This document shows positions 42,127 to 52,600 of a stretch of 64,000 bases of DNA, in pieces. This DNA comes from DLKC01 sp002478885 (GTDB lineage: Bacteria; Bacteroidota; Bacteroidia; Chitinophagales; Chitinophagaceae), in the NCBI GenBank assembly GCA_046329585.1, contig JAXLUI010000001.1, positions 2,852,001 to 2,916,000 of the forward strand, read 5' to 3'. The position numbers and the translations under genes were made by a program. The notes under the pieces are model-generated. The model had not been told where the DNA came from. It ran no database searches and worked only from the letters and a program-made list of their open reading frames with translations. Numbering within the stretch: the first letter of the stretch is position 1; each line of letters opens with the position of its first letter.

Positions 42127-45100
42127 ATGAAATCTTTATCAACGGTATCAAAACCTCCGTTCTTCTACAAACTATTGCTTATTATGAAACTGACGGTTGT
42201 ATTAATGCTTGTTTTTTCTTTAAATGCATCGGCAGATGGATTCGGGCAACAGAAGATCAGCTTGAAACTTAAAAAGACTGAGATTGCCAACGTTCTTTCT
42301 ACCATTGAGAAAAGAACGAGCTACCGGTTTTTGTATAAAAATGACCTTGAAGGGTTAAACAAAAAGATCGATCTGAGTGTGGAAGATGCCGATCTTAAAC
42401 AGGTACTCGACATCATCTTCGCCGAAACTGAGCTTTCGTATGAGATCATGCAAAACAACTTGATTGTAATTAAGTCGGGTTCTGAGGAAGACATGGTTTA
42501 CGAAGTGCAGAGTATTGTCACAGGCAAAGTGTTGGGTGAAAACAATACGCCGCTTTCGGGTGTTGCTGTTCAGGTTAAAGGCACCACCAAGGGTGCCACG
42601 ACCAATGCAGAAGGTATTTTTTCTATCAATGCCAATTCAGATGATGTGCTCGTATTCTCTTACGTAGGATATGAGAGTACGAGTATACCGGTTGCCGGTA
42701 GGTCTGAAATAAATGTTACGATGGCCCTGACTAACAAACAGCTTGAACAAATAGTGGTTATCGGTTATGGTACGGCGAGTAAAAGAGACCTGACAGGTTC
42801 TATAGTAAAAGTTGATGGTAAAGTAGTGGCGGATAAACCAAACTCTAACCCGATTGCTTCATTACAGGGAAAGGTTGCCGGCTTGTCTGTTGTAAACAAT
42901 GGTACACCAGGGCAGCAACCTGATATTCGTATACGTGGTACAGTAAGTATAGGACAAGTGCACCCTTTGTATGTTGTTGATGGTATTTTTAACGATAACA
43001 TCGATTACTTGAATCCTAACGATATTGAATCCATCGAAATATTAAAAGACCCTTCTTCACTGGCAATCTTTGGTGTGAAAGGTGCTACAGGGGTTATTGC
43101 TATTACAACTAAAAAGGCAAAAGCCGGTACAACGGTAATAAACTTCAATACCACTTATGGGTATAAGCAACTGGTGGATAAGATTAAGGTGACCAATGCC
43201 GACGATTTTAACACTTTGTTTGCAGAAGAGAATGCTAATAACGGGGTAACAACGCCCGACTATTCAAAACTAACTGCCAACACAGACTGGATTGACGCGG
43301 TTACACAAAAAGGAATATATAATTCTAATAACCTGAGCGTTTCCGGAAGCACCGAAAAGAACAGGTTCAATTTGGGAGTTGGTTACCTGGTTGACGAAGG
43401 CATTGTGAAGCATGAACAATTACAAAAATGGTTGCTTTCTTTAAGCGATGAGTTTAAAATTAATAAGGCCATAAAAGTTGGCGTTATCCTGAATGCATCA
43501 AGACAAAATAATCCTTACAATGCGACATGGGTACTTGATGCTGCACGAAAAGTAATGCCACAGGTTTCGGCGGGCACAAAGCAGTTTACTGTTCAAAATC
43601 CTTATGGCGGTGCAGATATTACCCAGGATATTTACTCGGGTCTTGATAACGCCCTGCAAAACTCAGGAGTTATCAACCCTCTCGTTCAGCTCGAGAATGA
43701 ATGGAACAAAACGATCAATATTGAGTACAGGACAGTAGGTACAATTTATGGAGAGGTAAATTTCCTTAAGCATTTTACGCTTCGCTCTACCTTGTATGCA
43801 GATATGAGCACTGTTGACGATCGCAGTTATAAGCCTCTTTATTATGCTTATGATCCTTTGACAGATCAGCCTTATCTTTTTTCGCAAACAACTTCAGTTA
43901 ACCAAAATAATGTGAACTATAAAAAGTTCCAGCAAGATCATATCCTTACTTACAAACAAAGTTTTGGTGATCACAACCTTACCGCCATGGCAGGGTTCAC
44001 CACTTATTACTTTGGTGCATTTGGCAGGGGCGGGGTTGCCAAGCAGTATTCGACCGGAACAGCGCTTCCTATTCCTGATGATAAAAGATTTTGGTATATG
44101 ACCAGCGGATTTGAAGATCCCGCAAATACTTTCGCAACATCTTATCAAAACGAATACACTATTGTATCAGGTCTTGGAAGGTTGCTTTACAATTACCGCA
44201 ATAAGTACTACCTGAATGCTACCTTGAGAAATGATGCTTCTTCACAGATCCCAACACAAAACAGGAACCAACAATTTTGGGCCATTGGCGCCGGATGGGA
44301 ACTGACGAAAGAAAAGTTTATGGAAAGCGTTAAATGGATCGACTTTTTGAAGCTGAAAGGCTCTATTGGTGTGCTGGGTAACCAGTCTGCCAGTTACCTA
44401 GACGGCACACCAATTAATTATCCATTCTATCCCCAGCTGAATACAGGTATTGGTGCTGTGTTTGGAACGAATATTTATTCGGCAGCTCAGCCGTCTTATC
44501 AACCTAATCCTAACCTTAAATGGGAGACAGTTTCAGCGAAAGAGATTGGTGTTGAAATGAACGCTTTTAACAATAGGTTGCATGTAGATTTCAACTATTT
44601 TAATAAAACGACCAACGACCTGATGACCTATGTGAGCAGGGCTTCATTGGGTATCCCGGACGAATTGATCAACGGGGGCAGCATCAGGAACTGGGGAGAA
44701 GAAATATCAGCTTCCTGGAATCAGAATATTTCTAAGGACTGGACTTTGAATGTTAGTGGAAACATTACCTTCCTTAGTAACAAAGTGCTTAGCTTGAGTT
44801 CCGATATCCCAACAGGAGTTTTAATAAGATCATTCCAGAATAATGGAAGTGCAGAAAGCAGGACTTTACCTGGTTATCCTATCGCTTCTTATTATGGATA
44901 TGTTGTGGAAGGCCTGTACCAGAGCTATGCCGATATTCTAAAATCGCCCGTTGCGTCTGCAGTTGGTGCATACCGCCCGGGCGACTTCAAATTTAAAGAT
45001 GTGAATGGAGATGGTGTAATTACTCCAGATGACAGAACCGTAATTGGAAATCCAACTCCAGACTTTACATACGGTGGTTCGATAAATCTTACTTACAAGA

Positions 45101-45543
45101 ATTTCAATTTCGGTCTCGACTTTGTCGGTGTTTATGGAAACGAGATATTCAGAACATGGGGTTCACTCGAGTCTCCTTTTCAGAGGGTAAACTACTCAGG
45201 GGATAAAATTGACAGATGGCACGGCGAAGGCACTTCCAACTGGGTCCCTATCTTGAGCCAGGCAGACCGGTTTAACTACAATGGTTCCACCTACAATCTT
45301 GAAGATGGCAGCTATCTTAGAATAAGAAACATTCAGCTTGGTTACAATTTCGGTAGAGATCTCATGCAAAAATGGAAAATTACCAACCTGAGAGTGTTTG
45401 TAAACGTTCAGAATTTGGTTACATGGAAACACAATTATGGCTACACCGCAGAGTATGGTGGAGATGCAACCGCATTTGGCTATGATAATGCAGGAGGAGC
45501 AATTCCGCGTATAAGCACTGTTGGACTGAACGTAACTTTTTAA
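42127..45543 (+). CDS. SusC/RagA TonB-linked outer-membrane transporter with STN domain
   Basis: 1138 aa. A signal peptide (about 1-36) is followed by a secretin/TonB N-terminal STN domain (about 42-118, LKKTEIANVLSTIEKRTSYRFLY), which marks FecI/FecR-regulated transporters. Then come a carboxypeptidase-like domain at 131-200 (VTGKVLGENNTPLSGVAVQVKGTTKGATTNAEGIF), the SusC signature LEQIVVIGYGTASKRDLTGS at about 206, a plug with RGTVSIGQVHPLYVVDGIF, and a large beta-barrel ending VGLNVTF. It imports oligosaccharides with TonB energy; SusD is its lid. SusD starts 19 bp downstream. Confidence 0.96.
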   Translation: MKSLSTVSKPPFFYKLLLIMKLTVVLMLVFSLNASADGFGQQKISLKLKKTEIANVLSTIEKRTSYRFLYKNDLEGLNKKIDLSVEDADLKQVLDIIFAETELSYEIMQNNLIVIKSGSEEDMVYEVQSIVTGKVLGENNTPLSGVAVQVKGTTKGATTNAEGIFSINANSDDVLVFSYVGYESTSIPVAGRSEINVTMALTNKQLEQIVVIGYGTASKRDLTGSIVKVDGKVVADKPNSNPIASLQGKVAGLSVVNNGTPGQQPDIRIRGTVSIGQVHPLYVVDGIFNDNIDYLNPNDIESIEILKDPSSLAIFGVKGATGVIAITTKKAKAGTTVINFNTTYGYKQLVDKIKVTNADDFNTLFAEENANNGVTTPDYSKLTANTDWIDAVTQKGIYNSNNLSVSGSTEKNRFNLGVGYLVDEGIVKHEQLQKWLLSLSDEFKINKAIKVGVILNASRQNNPYNATWVLDAARKVMPQVSAGTKQFTVQNPYGGADITQDIYSGLDNALQNSGVINPLVQLENEWNKTINIEYRTVGTIYGEVNFLKHFTLRSTLYADMSTVDDRSYKPLYYAYDPLTDQPYLFSQTTSVNQNNVNYKKFQQDHILTYKQSFGDHNLTAMAGFTTYYFGAFGRGGVAKQYSTGTALPIPDDKRFWYMTSGFEDPANTFATSYQNEYTIVSGLGRLLYNYRNKYYLNATLRNDASSQIPTQNRNQQFWAIGAGWELTKEKFMESVKWIDFLKLKGSIGVLGNQSASYLDGTPINYPFYPQLNTGIGAVFGTNIYSAAQPSYQPNPNLKWETVSAKEIGVEMNAFNNRLHVDFNYFNKTTNDLMTYVSRASLGIPDELINGGSIRNWGEEISASWNQNISKDWTLNVSGNITFLSNKVLSLSSDIPTGVLIRSFQNNGSAESRTLPGYPIASYYGYVVEGLYQSYADILKSPVASAVGAYRPGDFKFKDVNGDGVITPDDRTVIGNPTPDFTYGGSINLTYKNFNFGLDFVGVYGNEIFRTWGSLESPFQRVNYSGDKIDRWHGEGTSNWVPILSQADRFNYNGSTYNLEDGSYLRIRNIQLGYNFGRDLMQKWKITNLRVFVNVQNLVTWKHNYGYTAEYGGDATAFGYDNAGGAIPRISTVGLNVTF

Positions 45544-45562
45544 CTTTTTAAAAATCTTTAGT

Positions 45563-47140
45563 ATGAAAAGAAATAAAAACCTGGTATGGACTTCCATTAT
45601 GTTTATTCCAACCTTGATTTTGTTTTTCGGTTGTCAAAAATTTTTAGATCGCAAGCCACTTACGGCCACGCTCGATGATTTGAACCAGGGCGCCCTTGAA
45701 GCGCAAAGCCTTGGCCTATACAATACACTTCGCGATTACGCAGGATTCTCAACACTGCCATGGATCGATTTCAATAGCATCCGGGACGACGATGCGCAAA
45801 AAGGTAGCAGTACAACCGATGGTGCAGAGATAAATGCAGAGTTTGAAACGTTCCAGTATACAAAAGATGACTGGGCCACCAATACATATTGGAATGATCA
45901 TTACTACATGATCAATCTTGCCAATAAAGAATTGTACTATGCAGACTCGCTAAAAGTTACCGATGAAGCATCCCTGCGTAATATTGGTGAAGCGCACTTC
46001 TTCAGGGCCTACTCCTATTTCGAATTGGTAAAAGCTTATGGCGAAGTTCCATTGATCGATTTTTATTACACCAACCCTGCTGATGGTTTAAAACCAAAGG
46101 CAAAAGTTGAAGATCTCTACAACCTAATTGTTGCAGACCTTGATGTTGCCGCTCAATATTTGCCGTTAAATTGGCAATTGGCAAATGGTACCAATCAGTA
46201 TCCCGGCCGATTAACCAAAGGGGCTGCTCACACACTAAAAGCCCAGGTTTATGCTTTCAGGCAAGATGTTGCGGCAGGCGAAAAATGGACACAGGTAAAG
46301 AACGCCTGCGACTCCGTTATTTTATCCGGTCAATATCAACTAGCAACGAAGTTTACAGATATCTGGAAAGATGGGTTGGACGGAGACGGTAAAAATGGCA
46401 CCGAATCAATTTTTGAAATGCAGGCATACGTTGGTGAAAATGGTAAAAATGATAAAGGCACTTTCTGGGGAACAAGCCAGAATGTACGCCAGGGCGGCGC
46501 ATCTGTTGAGTGGAACCTGGGCTGGGGCTGGAATACACCAACAGATAACCTTGTGAAGGCATGGCCAGATGCTGACCCAAGAAAATGGCAAACGGTGCTT
46601 TTCTCCGGTCAATATGATGGAGGCGATAGTTCCGGTGGTTACGGTGCTACCTTGCCTGCGTATAATCCAGGCGTTGCACTTGATCAACCATACTGGAATA
46701 AAAAGGTTTATTCAGATCCTGATGTGCGCAAGTTTACTGGCCAGATTAATTCTAATGGTGGGGCCTCTTGGATTAACCACCGCATTTTGCGCTATGCTGA
46801 TGTTATACTCATGAAGGCAGAAGCTGCCAATGAGCTTGGAGATGCTACTACAGCTGCCGAGATGGTAAACACCATCAGGGCCAGGGCCAGAAATGGCAAT
46901 GATAGCAGGCTTCCCGATGTATCGCCTACAGATCAGGCGTCCATGCGCACTATTATTAAGAACGAGCGTCGCTGGGAGTTTGCAATGGAAGGATACCGCT
47001 TCTACGACCTCGTAAGGTGGGGAGATGCAATCAGCGCTTTGGGTAGCTTAGGATATACCAACCGTTGTCGTTATTACCCGATACCTCAAAAAGCTATCGA
47101 TCTGTCAGGTGGGGTACTGGTTCAAAATCCCGAATGGTAA
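45563..47140 (+). CDS. RagB/SusD family nutrient-uptake outer-membrane lipoprotein
   Basis: 525 aa. Lipoprotein signal with lipobox LFFGC (Cys24). Family pattern: CQKFLDRKPLTATLDDL, then RNIGEAHFFRAYSYFELVKAYGEVPLID with the helical TPR-like core, RLTKGAAHTLKAQVYAF, and the C-terminal HRILRYADVILMKAEAANELGD and IIKNERRWEFAMEGYRFYDLVRWG. It covers SusC and binds glycan at the cell surface. The glycan cannot be told from the sequence alone. Confidence 0.96.
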   Translation: MKRNKNLVWTSIMFIPTLILFFGCQKFLDRKPLTATLDDLNQGALEAQSLGLYNTLRDYAGFSTLPWIDFNSIRDDDAQKGSSTTDGAEINAEFETFQYTKDDWATNTYWNDHYYMINLANKELYYADSLKVTDEASLRNIGEAHFFRAYSYFELVKAYGEVPLIDFYYTNPADGLKPKAKVEDLYNLIVADLDVAAQYLPLNWQLANGTNQYPGRLTKGAAHTLKAQVYAFRQDVAAGEKWTQVKNACDSVILSGQYQLATKFTDIWKDGLDGDGKNGTESIFEMQAYVGENGKNDKGTFWGTSQNVRQGGASVEWNLGWGWNTPTDNLVKAWPDADPRKWQTVLFSGQYDGGDSSGGYGATLPAYNPGVALDQPYWNKKVYSDPDVRKFTGQINSNGGASWINHRILRYADVILMKAEAANELGDATTAAEMVNTIRARARNGNDSRLPDVSPTDQASMRTIIKNERRWEFAMEGYRFYDLVRWGDAISALGSLGYTNRCRYYPIPQKAIDLSGGVLVQNPEW

Positions 47141-47213
47141 AATTAATTTTCAGTTAAATAAGCCGTTGTTTCAAGGCTCTTATTTACAAGAACTATAAAT
47201 AAAATCTGAAACC

Positions 47214-48086
47214 ATGAACTATAAAAATAACATCGCTAAATACGCTCTCTGCATTTTAACCGCAGGCGCTCTTTTAACCGCCTGCCAGAAAATGGACCGG
47301 CCTCCATTGGGTGACTATCCAAAAGATGCCAACCCTCCCGGTGGGCCGCTTAAATTCTATACAGCCTTTGACGGTACGGGCACCGACCCTTTAATGAATG
47401 GAGTAGATAGCATAAGGGCAAACTTTCCCGCAACAAATCCATTCACATCAATTAGCGGTGTAAATGGCGCCGGGGCACAGGGTGTTGATCAGAAAGCAAT
47501 TCTTTATCCTTCAGCTAATGATTGGGCAAAGTCAACAAGTTTCACGATTGCCTTCTGGGAAAGGAATTCTGTTCCTGGTGGTGGAAGCCCCCAGTTTCTG
47601 TTCTCTCTAGCATCTAAAGATTACTGGCATCAAAGTGCATTGTTCTGCCTCGTAGATCACGATGGAGCCGGCTCGACTGCAACAGATGCTGTAGTTAAAA
47701 TTGCTATTGAAGACCATTGGTTCGAATTCACACCTGCCAACGGAAGAATGCCCGGTAATCTGTTGAATAACGAATGGCATCACATGGCTTTCGTGTACGA
47801 TGAAACAACATCCAAAATGTCTTATTATATTGATGGCGCCGAATTAACCGGTTTGCCCTCTAACCTTACAGATCTCAAGAATGGTAGTGCTCCTTTCGGT
47901 CCTTTAAACTTTGCAAACACCTATGGCTTTGTATTGGGCGGCTGGAACAAGCATGCCAGCCTTGGCAATGGTGCACCAACAGATGCATGGATCCAATCCT
48001 GGCAAGGTGGGCTCGATCAGTTCAGGTTATATAATAAGGCGCTTAGTTCTTCTGAAATCTCGGCCTTATATAACAGCAAGCTGTAA
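47214..48086 (+). CDS. LamG-domain lipoprotein, probable surface glycan-binding protein
   Basis: 290 aa. Lipoprotein signal MNYKNNIAKYALCILTAGALLTACQ (Cys24), then a Pro-rich linker and a LamG/concanavalin-type beta sandwich from about residue 45: KSTSFTIAFWERNSVPGGGSPQFLFSLASKDYW, LLNNEWHHMAFVYDETTSKMSYYIDGAEL, and WQGGLDQFRLYNKALSSSEISALYNS. No catalytic residues are evident. Its place right after susD is that of surface glycan-binding proteins in such loci. A terminator follows 30 bp later, so susC-susD-lamG is probably one unit. Confidence 0.85.
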   Translation: MNYKNNIAKYALCILTAGALLTACQKMDRPPLGDYPKDANPPGGPLKFYTAFDGTGTDPLMNGVDSIRANFPATNPFTSISGVNGAGAQGVDQKAILYPSANDWAKSTSFTIAFWERNSVPGGGSPQFLFSLASKDYWHQSALFCLVDHDGAGSTATDAVVKIAIEDHWFEFTPANGRMPGNLLNNEWHHMAFVYDETTSKMSYYIDGAELTGLPSNLTDLKNGSAPFGPLNFANTYGFVLGGWNKHASLGNGAPTDAWIQSWQGGLDQFRLYNKALSSSEISALYNSKL

Positions 48087-48115
48087 TCGTCAAATTTCAA
48101 ATAGTCATTGCAGAG

Positions 48116-48148
48116 AAAAAGGCTGACAAAATTTGTTCAGCCTTTTTT
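48116..48148 (+). terminator. Rho-independent terminator after the LamG gene
   Basis: GGCTGA (48121-48126) pairs with TCAGCC (48137-48142), flanked by an A run before and six T after; the loop can extend the stem. It closes the susC-susD-lamG unit. The 319-bp gap 48087-48405 otherwise holds only an IR48 pair. Confidence 0.85.
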
Positions 48149-48189
48149 AAATTTCACAGCATTGGTCTTTGGAAAATAATTTTTTGGAG

Positions 48190-48367
48190 CCGGGCTGTAG
48201 AACAATTTCAGGCTTTCGTTGCGTCGCACACTTCAGCGTTGAGCTATGAATGGTCAATGGCGAACCTGGTTGCGATTGAGCAGCCAGTGTGTTCTCGATT
48301 GATGATTAAATAGCTGAGCGTACAAGTGAGTGACACAACCGGCGATGCCACATGTATTACTGCCTGC
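48190..48367. repeat. IR48 repeat, inward-facing pair
   Basis: Left copy 48190-48237 (CCGGGCT...CGTTGCGTCGCACACTTC, GCG type); right copy 48320-48367 (GTACAAGTGAGTGACACAAC, CCGGCGATGCCAC, GTG type). The 82-bp spacer contains TGAATGGTCAATGG, also seen in similar form in the spacer of the next pair. Marks the boundary between the LamG and cytochrome genes. Confidence 0.8.
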
Positions 48368-48405
48368 ATAAAAGAACCGTATTGAAAAAATTTTCTGCGT
48401 TGCAT

Positions 48406-49647
48406 ATGCGCCTTGTATCAAAATCAAAACGTTCACTACTGGTTATTTGCTCAATTGCTATTGCGCTGGTTTTGTTGGTGCAGTGCGTAGACAAACAGGA
48501 GGCCCCAAAAAATGAAATAAAAAACATGAGGGGTGAGGTCTTTGCCGGATCAGTTGCATGTGCTCAATGCCATAAAGCTATTTATGACAGCCATATGCTT
48601 ACCGCGCATTACAATACCTCGGCGCCGGCATCGGGGCAAAGTATAAAGGGAAATTTTAATGATGGTATAAACCGCTTTGTTTTTTCGCCGGACATGAATG
48701 TAACAATGGAAAAGCGCGATACTGACTATTACCAGGTCCAATACACTAATGGCATGGAAATGCGTCGGCAGAAATTTGACATTGCCATCGGTTCCGGTAC
48801 AAAAGGACAATCCTATGCCTACTGGAATGGCAATAAACTTTCACAGATGCCGCTGTTTTATTATGCGGCAAAGAACGAATGGGCCAATAGCCCGGGTTTT
48901 CCTGGCCAGGTTATTTACAGCAGGCCCATAACCTCGCGGTGCATGGAATGCCACAGCACATTCGCCAGGGTGGTTTCGGAAGTTTTTGTTGAACCAGAGG
49001 AGTTCGATCATAACCAAATGATACTCGGAGTTGACTGCGAAAAATGCCATGGTGCTGGTGAAAAGCACGTAGAATACCAACTGCAAAATCCCGACGTAAA
49101 AACCGCTAAGTATATCGTTAACCCGGCATCTTTATCCAGAACGCAAAATCTTAATTTATGTGCGTTATGTCATGGTGGGCGCATGATTAAAACAGTACCT
49201 TCATTCAGTTTCGAGGTTGGTGATACACTAGCGAACTATTTTATTAAAGATACCGCCGCGAAAGATACTGCGAACATTGATGTGCATGGCAACCAGTTTG
49301 GATTGCTGGCTGCAAGCAAGTGTTTTAAAATGAGCGGGATGACCTGTACAACATGCCATAATACACATTTGAACCAGCGCGGAATGGAAGAAATGTTTTC
49401 GCAGAAGTGTATGAGCTGTCATAATGAACAGCATAATAATTTTTGTAAGTTGGCTTCACAAATCGGGACAACCATTACAAAAAATTGTATCGATTGCCAT
49501 ATGCCGGTACAATCATCCAAAGCGATCGTTTTCCTTGAGCAAGGCGCTACAAAACCAGCCACTGCTTCTATGCGTTCGCATTACATCAGGATATATCCAG
49601 AAGAAGCAAAAAAATACCTTGTACTTTTAAAAAGGCAGGATAAATAA
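48406..49647 (+). CDS. Seven-haem c-type cytochrome lipoprotein
   Basis: 413 aa from the ATG at 48406 (MRLVSKSKRSLLV); an upstream TTG/ATG extension runs into the repeat. Lipoprotein signal with Cys27 (VLLVQC). Seven haem-binding CxxCH motifs are visible: CAQCH, CMECH, CEKCH, CALCH, CTTCH, CMSCH and CIDCH. The last group resembles the cytochrome c554/multihaem family (CTTCHNTHLNQ, CIDCHMP). It probably sits in the periplasm or at the outer membrane and passes electrons. Its partner gene, the FG-GAP/UnbV protein, starts 37 bp downstream. A multihaem cytochrome inside a glycan-use locus is unusual. Confidence 0.9.
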   Translation: MRLVSKSKRSLLVICSIAIALVLLVQCVDKQEAPKNEIKNMRGEVFAGSVACAQCHKAIYDSHMLTAHYNTSAPASGQSIKGNFNDGINRFVFSPDMNVTMEKRDTDYYQVQYTNGMEMRRQKFDIAIGSGTKGQSYAYWNGNKLSQMPLFYYAAKNEWANSPGFPGQVIYSRPITSRCMECHSTFARVVSEVFVEPEEFDHNQMILGVDCEKCHGAGEKHVEYQLQNPDVKTAKYIVNPASLSRTQNLNLCALCHGGRMIKTVPSFSFEVGDTLANYFIKDTAAKDTANIDVHGNQFGLLAASKCFKMSGMTCTTCHNTHLNQRGMEEMFSQKCMSCHNEQHNNFCKLASQIGTTITKNCIDCHMPVQSSKAIVFLEQGATKPATASMRSHYIRIYPEEAKKYLVLLKRQDK

Positions 49648-49684
49648 GCGAAACAGTTATAACCCGGAAATTAAATAAGCACGA

Positions 49685-52600
49685 ATGAGAGCGAAAATTT
49701 TTTACCTGGCTTTTTTAAGTATCAGCATCGTTTCGTGTCAGCAAAAAGAAAACCTGTTTGCCAGCCTGCCCGCATCACAAACGCATGTTGATTTTACCAA
49801 TGTTGCGGAGAAGCACAAACTTTTCAATATACTTTACTATCTCTATTATTACAATGGCGGAGGTGTTGCCACGGGTGATATTAATAACGATGGCCTGCCG
49901 GATATTTATTTTGCCGCTAACAGCAAAGGCCACAATAAACTCTACTTGAACAAAGGCAATTTTGAGTTCGAAGATATTACTGCAAAGGCTGGTGTGGCAG
50001 GCACTTCGGACTGGTGTACCGGCGTAACCATGGCAGATGTAAACAATGACGGCTATCTTGATTTATATGTTTCAGCAGTTGCGGGCAAGTATGATCTTAA
50101 AGGGCACAATGAATTATTCCTCAACAATAAAAATGGAACATTCACTGAAAGCGCCGGTGCATATGGTTTGGATTTTTCCGGCTTCACCACGCAAACGGCA
50201 TTTTTTGATTATGATCACGACGGCGACCTTGATTGTTACATTCTAAACCAATCGCATCACCCGCATGCAAACATTGCGGATACTGCCCACAGGAGAAGTT
50301 TTGATAGCTTATCGGGCGACAGGTTTTACCGCAATGACCTAATTATGAATGGGAAAAAGGGGGTGGCGCATTTCACTGATGTTTCGAAACAAACAGGCAT
50401 CTTTCAAAGCAATCTTGGCTATGGGTTGGGTATTGCAGTTGCCGATATGAATAACGACGGGTGGGATGATATATATATCGGCAACGACTTTCACGAAAAT
50501 GACTATTACTATATCAACAATGGCGATGGAACATTTACTGAAAGCGGGGCTCAACACTTTAAACATTATAGCCGCTTCAGTATGGGTAACGATGTGGCAG
50601 ATTATAACAACGACGGGCAACCTGATGTAGTTACTGTTGATATGCTTCCGCCCGATGAAAAAGTTTTAAAAACTTACGGCAGCGATGAAAACCCCGACAT
50701 CTATAAAGTAAAACTCGAGATCAACGGTTATCAATACCAATACTCTAAAAATTGTTTACAGCGCAACAACGGCGATGGCGCAAGCTTCAGTGAAACAAGT
50801 TTGCAAAGCGGTATGGCTGCAACAGACTGGAGTTGGTCACCACTGTTTGCTGACTTTGACAACGATGGTAAAAAAGACCTTTTTATTTCAAGTGGCATTG
50901 TTAAGCGCCCGGTGGATCTCGATTACATAAGGTTTGCCTCAGATCTTAAGAATAAAGGCATGGATAAAACAGATAAATATGATGAGGACGCCATTAATGC
51001 AATGCCGGATGGCTCATCGCATCCTTTTCTGTTTAAAGGCGATGGAAAATTATCGTTCAGGGATGTTAGCGAGGATTGGGGCACGGCAAAACTTAAAGGG
51101 TATTTCAATGGCGCAGCCTATGCCGATCTTGACGCCGATGGCAATCCGGACCTTATTATCAATTGCCTGAATGCTCCTGCAGTTATTTTAAAGAATAACG
51201 CACCAAAGAAGCATACAGCCTCCATTTCTTTTCACAGCGATAGCACCAATATTTTTGGCGTCGGCGCCAAGGCCTATTTGTTTACAAGAAATGGCTTGCA
51301 ATACCAGCAGTTGATGCCAACAAGAGGCTTTATGTCTTCCTCAGATCTTAAACTAAATTTTGGTTTAGATACTCTTGCTTCTGTTGACAGTATTTTGGTG
51401 GTTTGGCCTAATCAGCGATATCAGCTTTTGAGAAATGTTCCTGTTAACGGCCGTGCACTAATAACATTTGATCAGAAAAATGCTTCTGGCACTTTCGACT
51501 ATTACTCCTTCTTTCCGAAAAAGCAAGTATTGTTTCAAGACATTACATCCGAGGTCAATTGCAACTGGAAACATAAAGAAGATGATTTTGTCGATTTTAA
51601 TGTGCAATACCTGATACCGCATGAGCAAAGTACACGAGGTCCAAAATTGGCTGTTGGCGATGTGAATAAAGATGGGCTCGACGATTTTTATGTGTGCGGC
51701 GCAAGGCTGCAACCTGGCGCACTGATGATTCAACAGGCCAACGGTTCTTTTGCTCCATCAGATACTGCGCTCTTCAATCGCTATGCAGCGTGGGAAGATC
51801 TGGACGCAACATTCTTCGACGCTAACAACGATGGCTACCCCGATCTTTATGTGGTGAGTGGTGGCAACGAATACGAAGACGGCAACGCCTTGCTCGGCGA
51901 TCGTTTGTTTCTTAACGACGGTAAAGGCCACTTCAATATCTCCGCAACTGCGTTGCCTGTCATTTATACCAACAAGTCAACCGTGTCTATTGCCGATGTT
52001 GATAAAGATGGCGACAACGATCTTTTCGTTGGTGGCCTCGCCGGTTCAAAAAGCTATGGCATACTTCAACCATCTTATTTATTGCTCAACGATGGTAAAG
52101 GCAATTTCAGAAAAGCCGACCACAATACCATCGCACTTGATTCAACCGGCATTGTAACAACTTCTTCCTTTGCCGATATAAACAATGATGGCTGGGCCGA
52201 TCTTATTGTAGCAGGCGAGTGGATGCCCGTTAAGATCTTCATAAACAACAAAGGCAAATTCACCGCTTCCGATCTTAATGCATCAACCGGATTGTGGCAG
52301 TCCGTTTATACAGCCGATGTTAATGGCGATGGTTTCACTGATATTCTTGCTGGCAACTGGGGGCATAACAATAAATTCTGGTCGGGCAAGAATGGCCCAG
52401 TAAAAATGTATGTAAAAGACTTCGATGGCAATGGGTCCATTGAACAGGTTGTTTGCTATACTGTTAATGGAGAAGAATATACTTTTCTCGCTAAAGACGA
52501 ACTCGAACGTTCTTTACCTGTTTTAAAAAAAGCGTATCTGGCTTACAGTGAAGTAGCAGGCAAAAATGTACAGTATATGTTTTACGACTTGTTCAAAGGT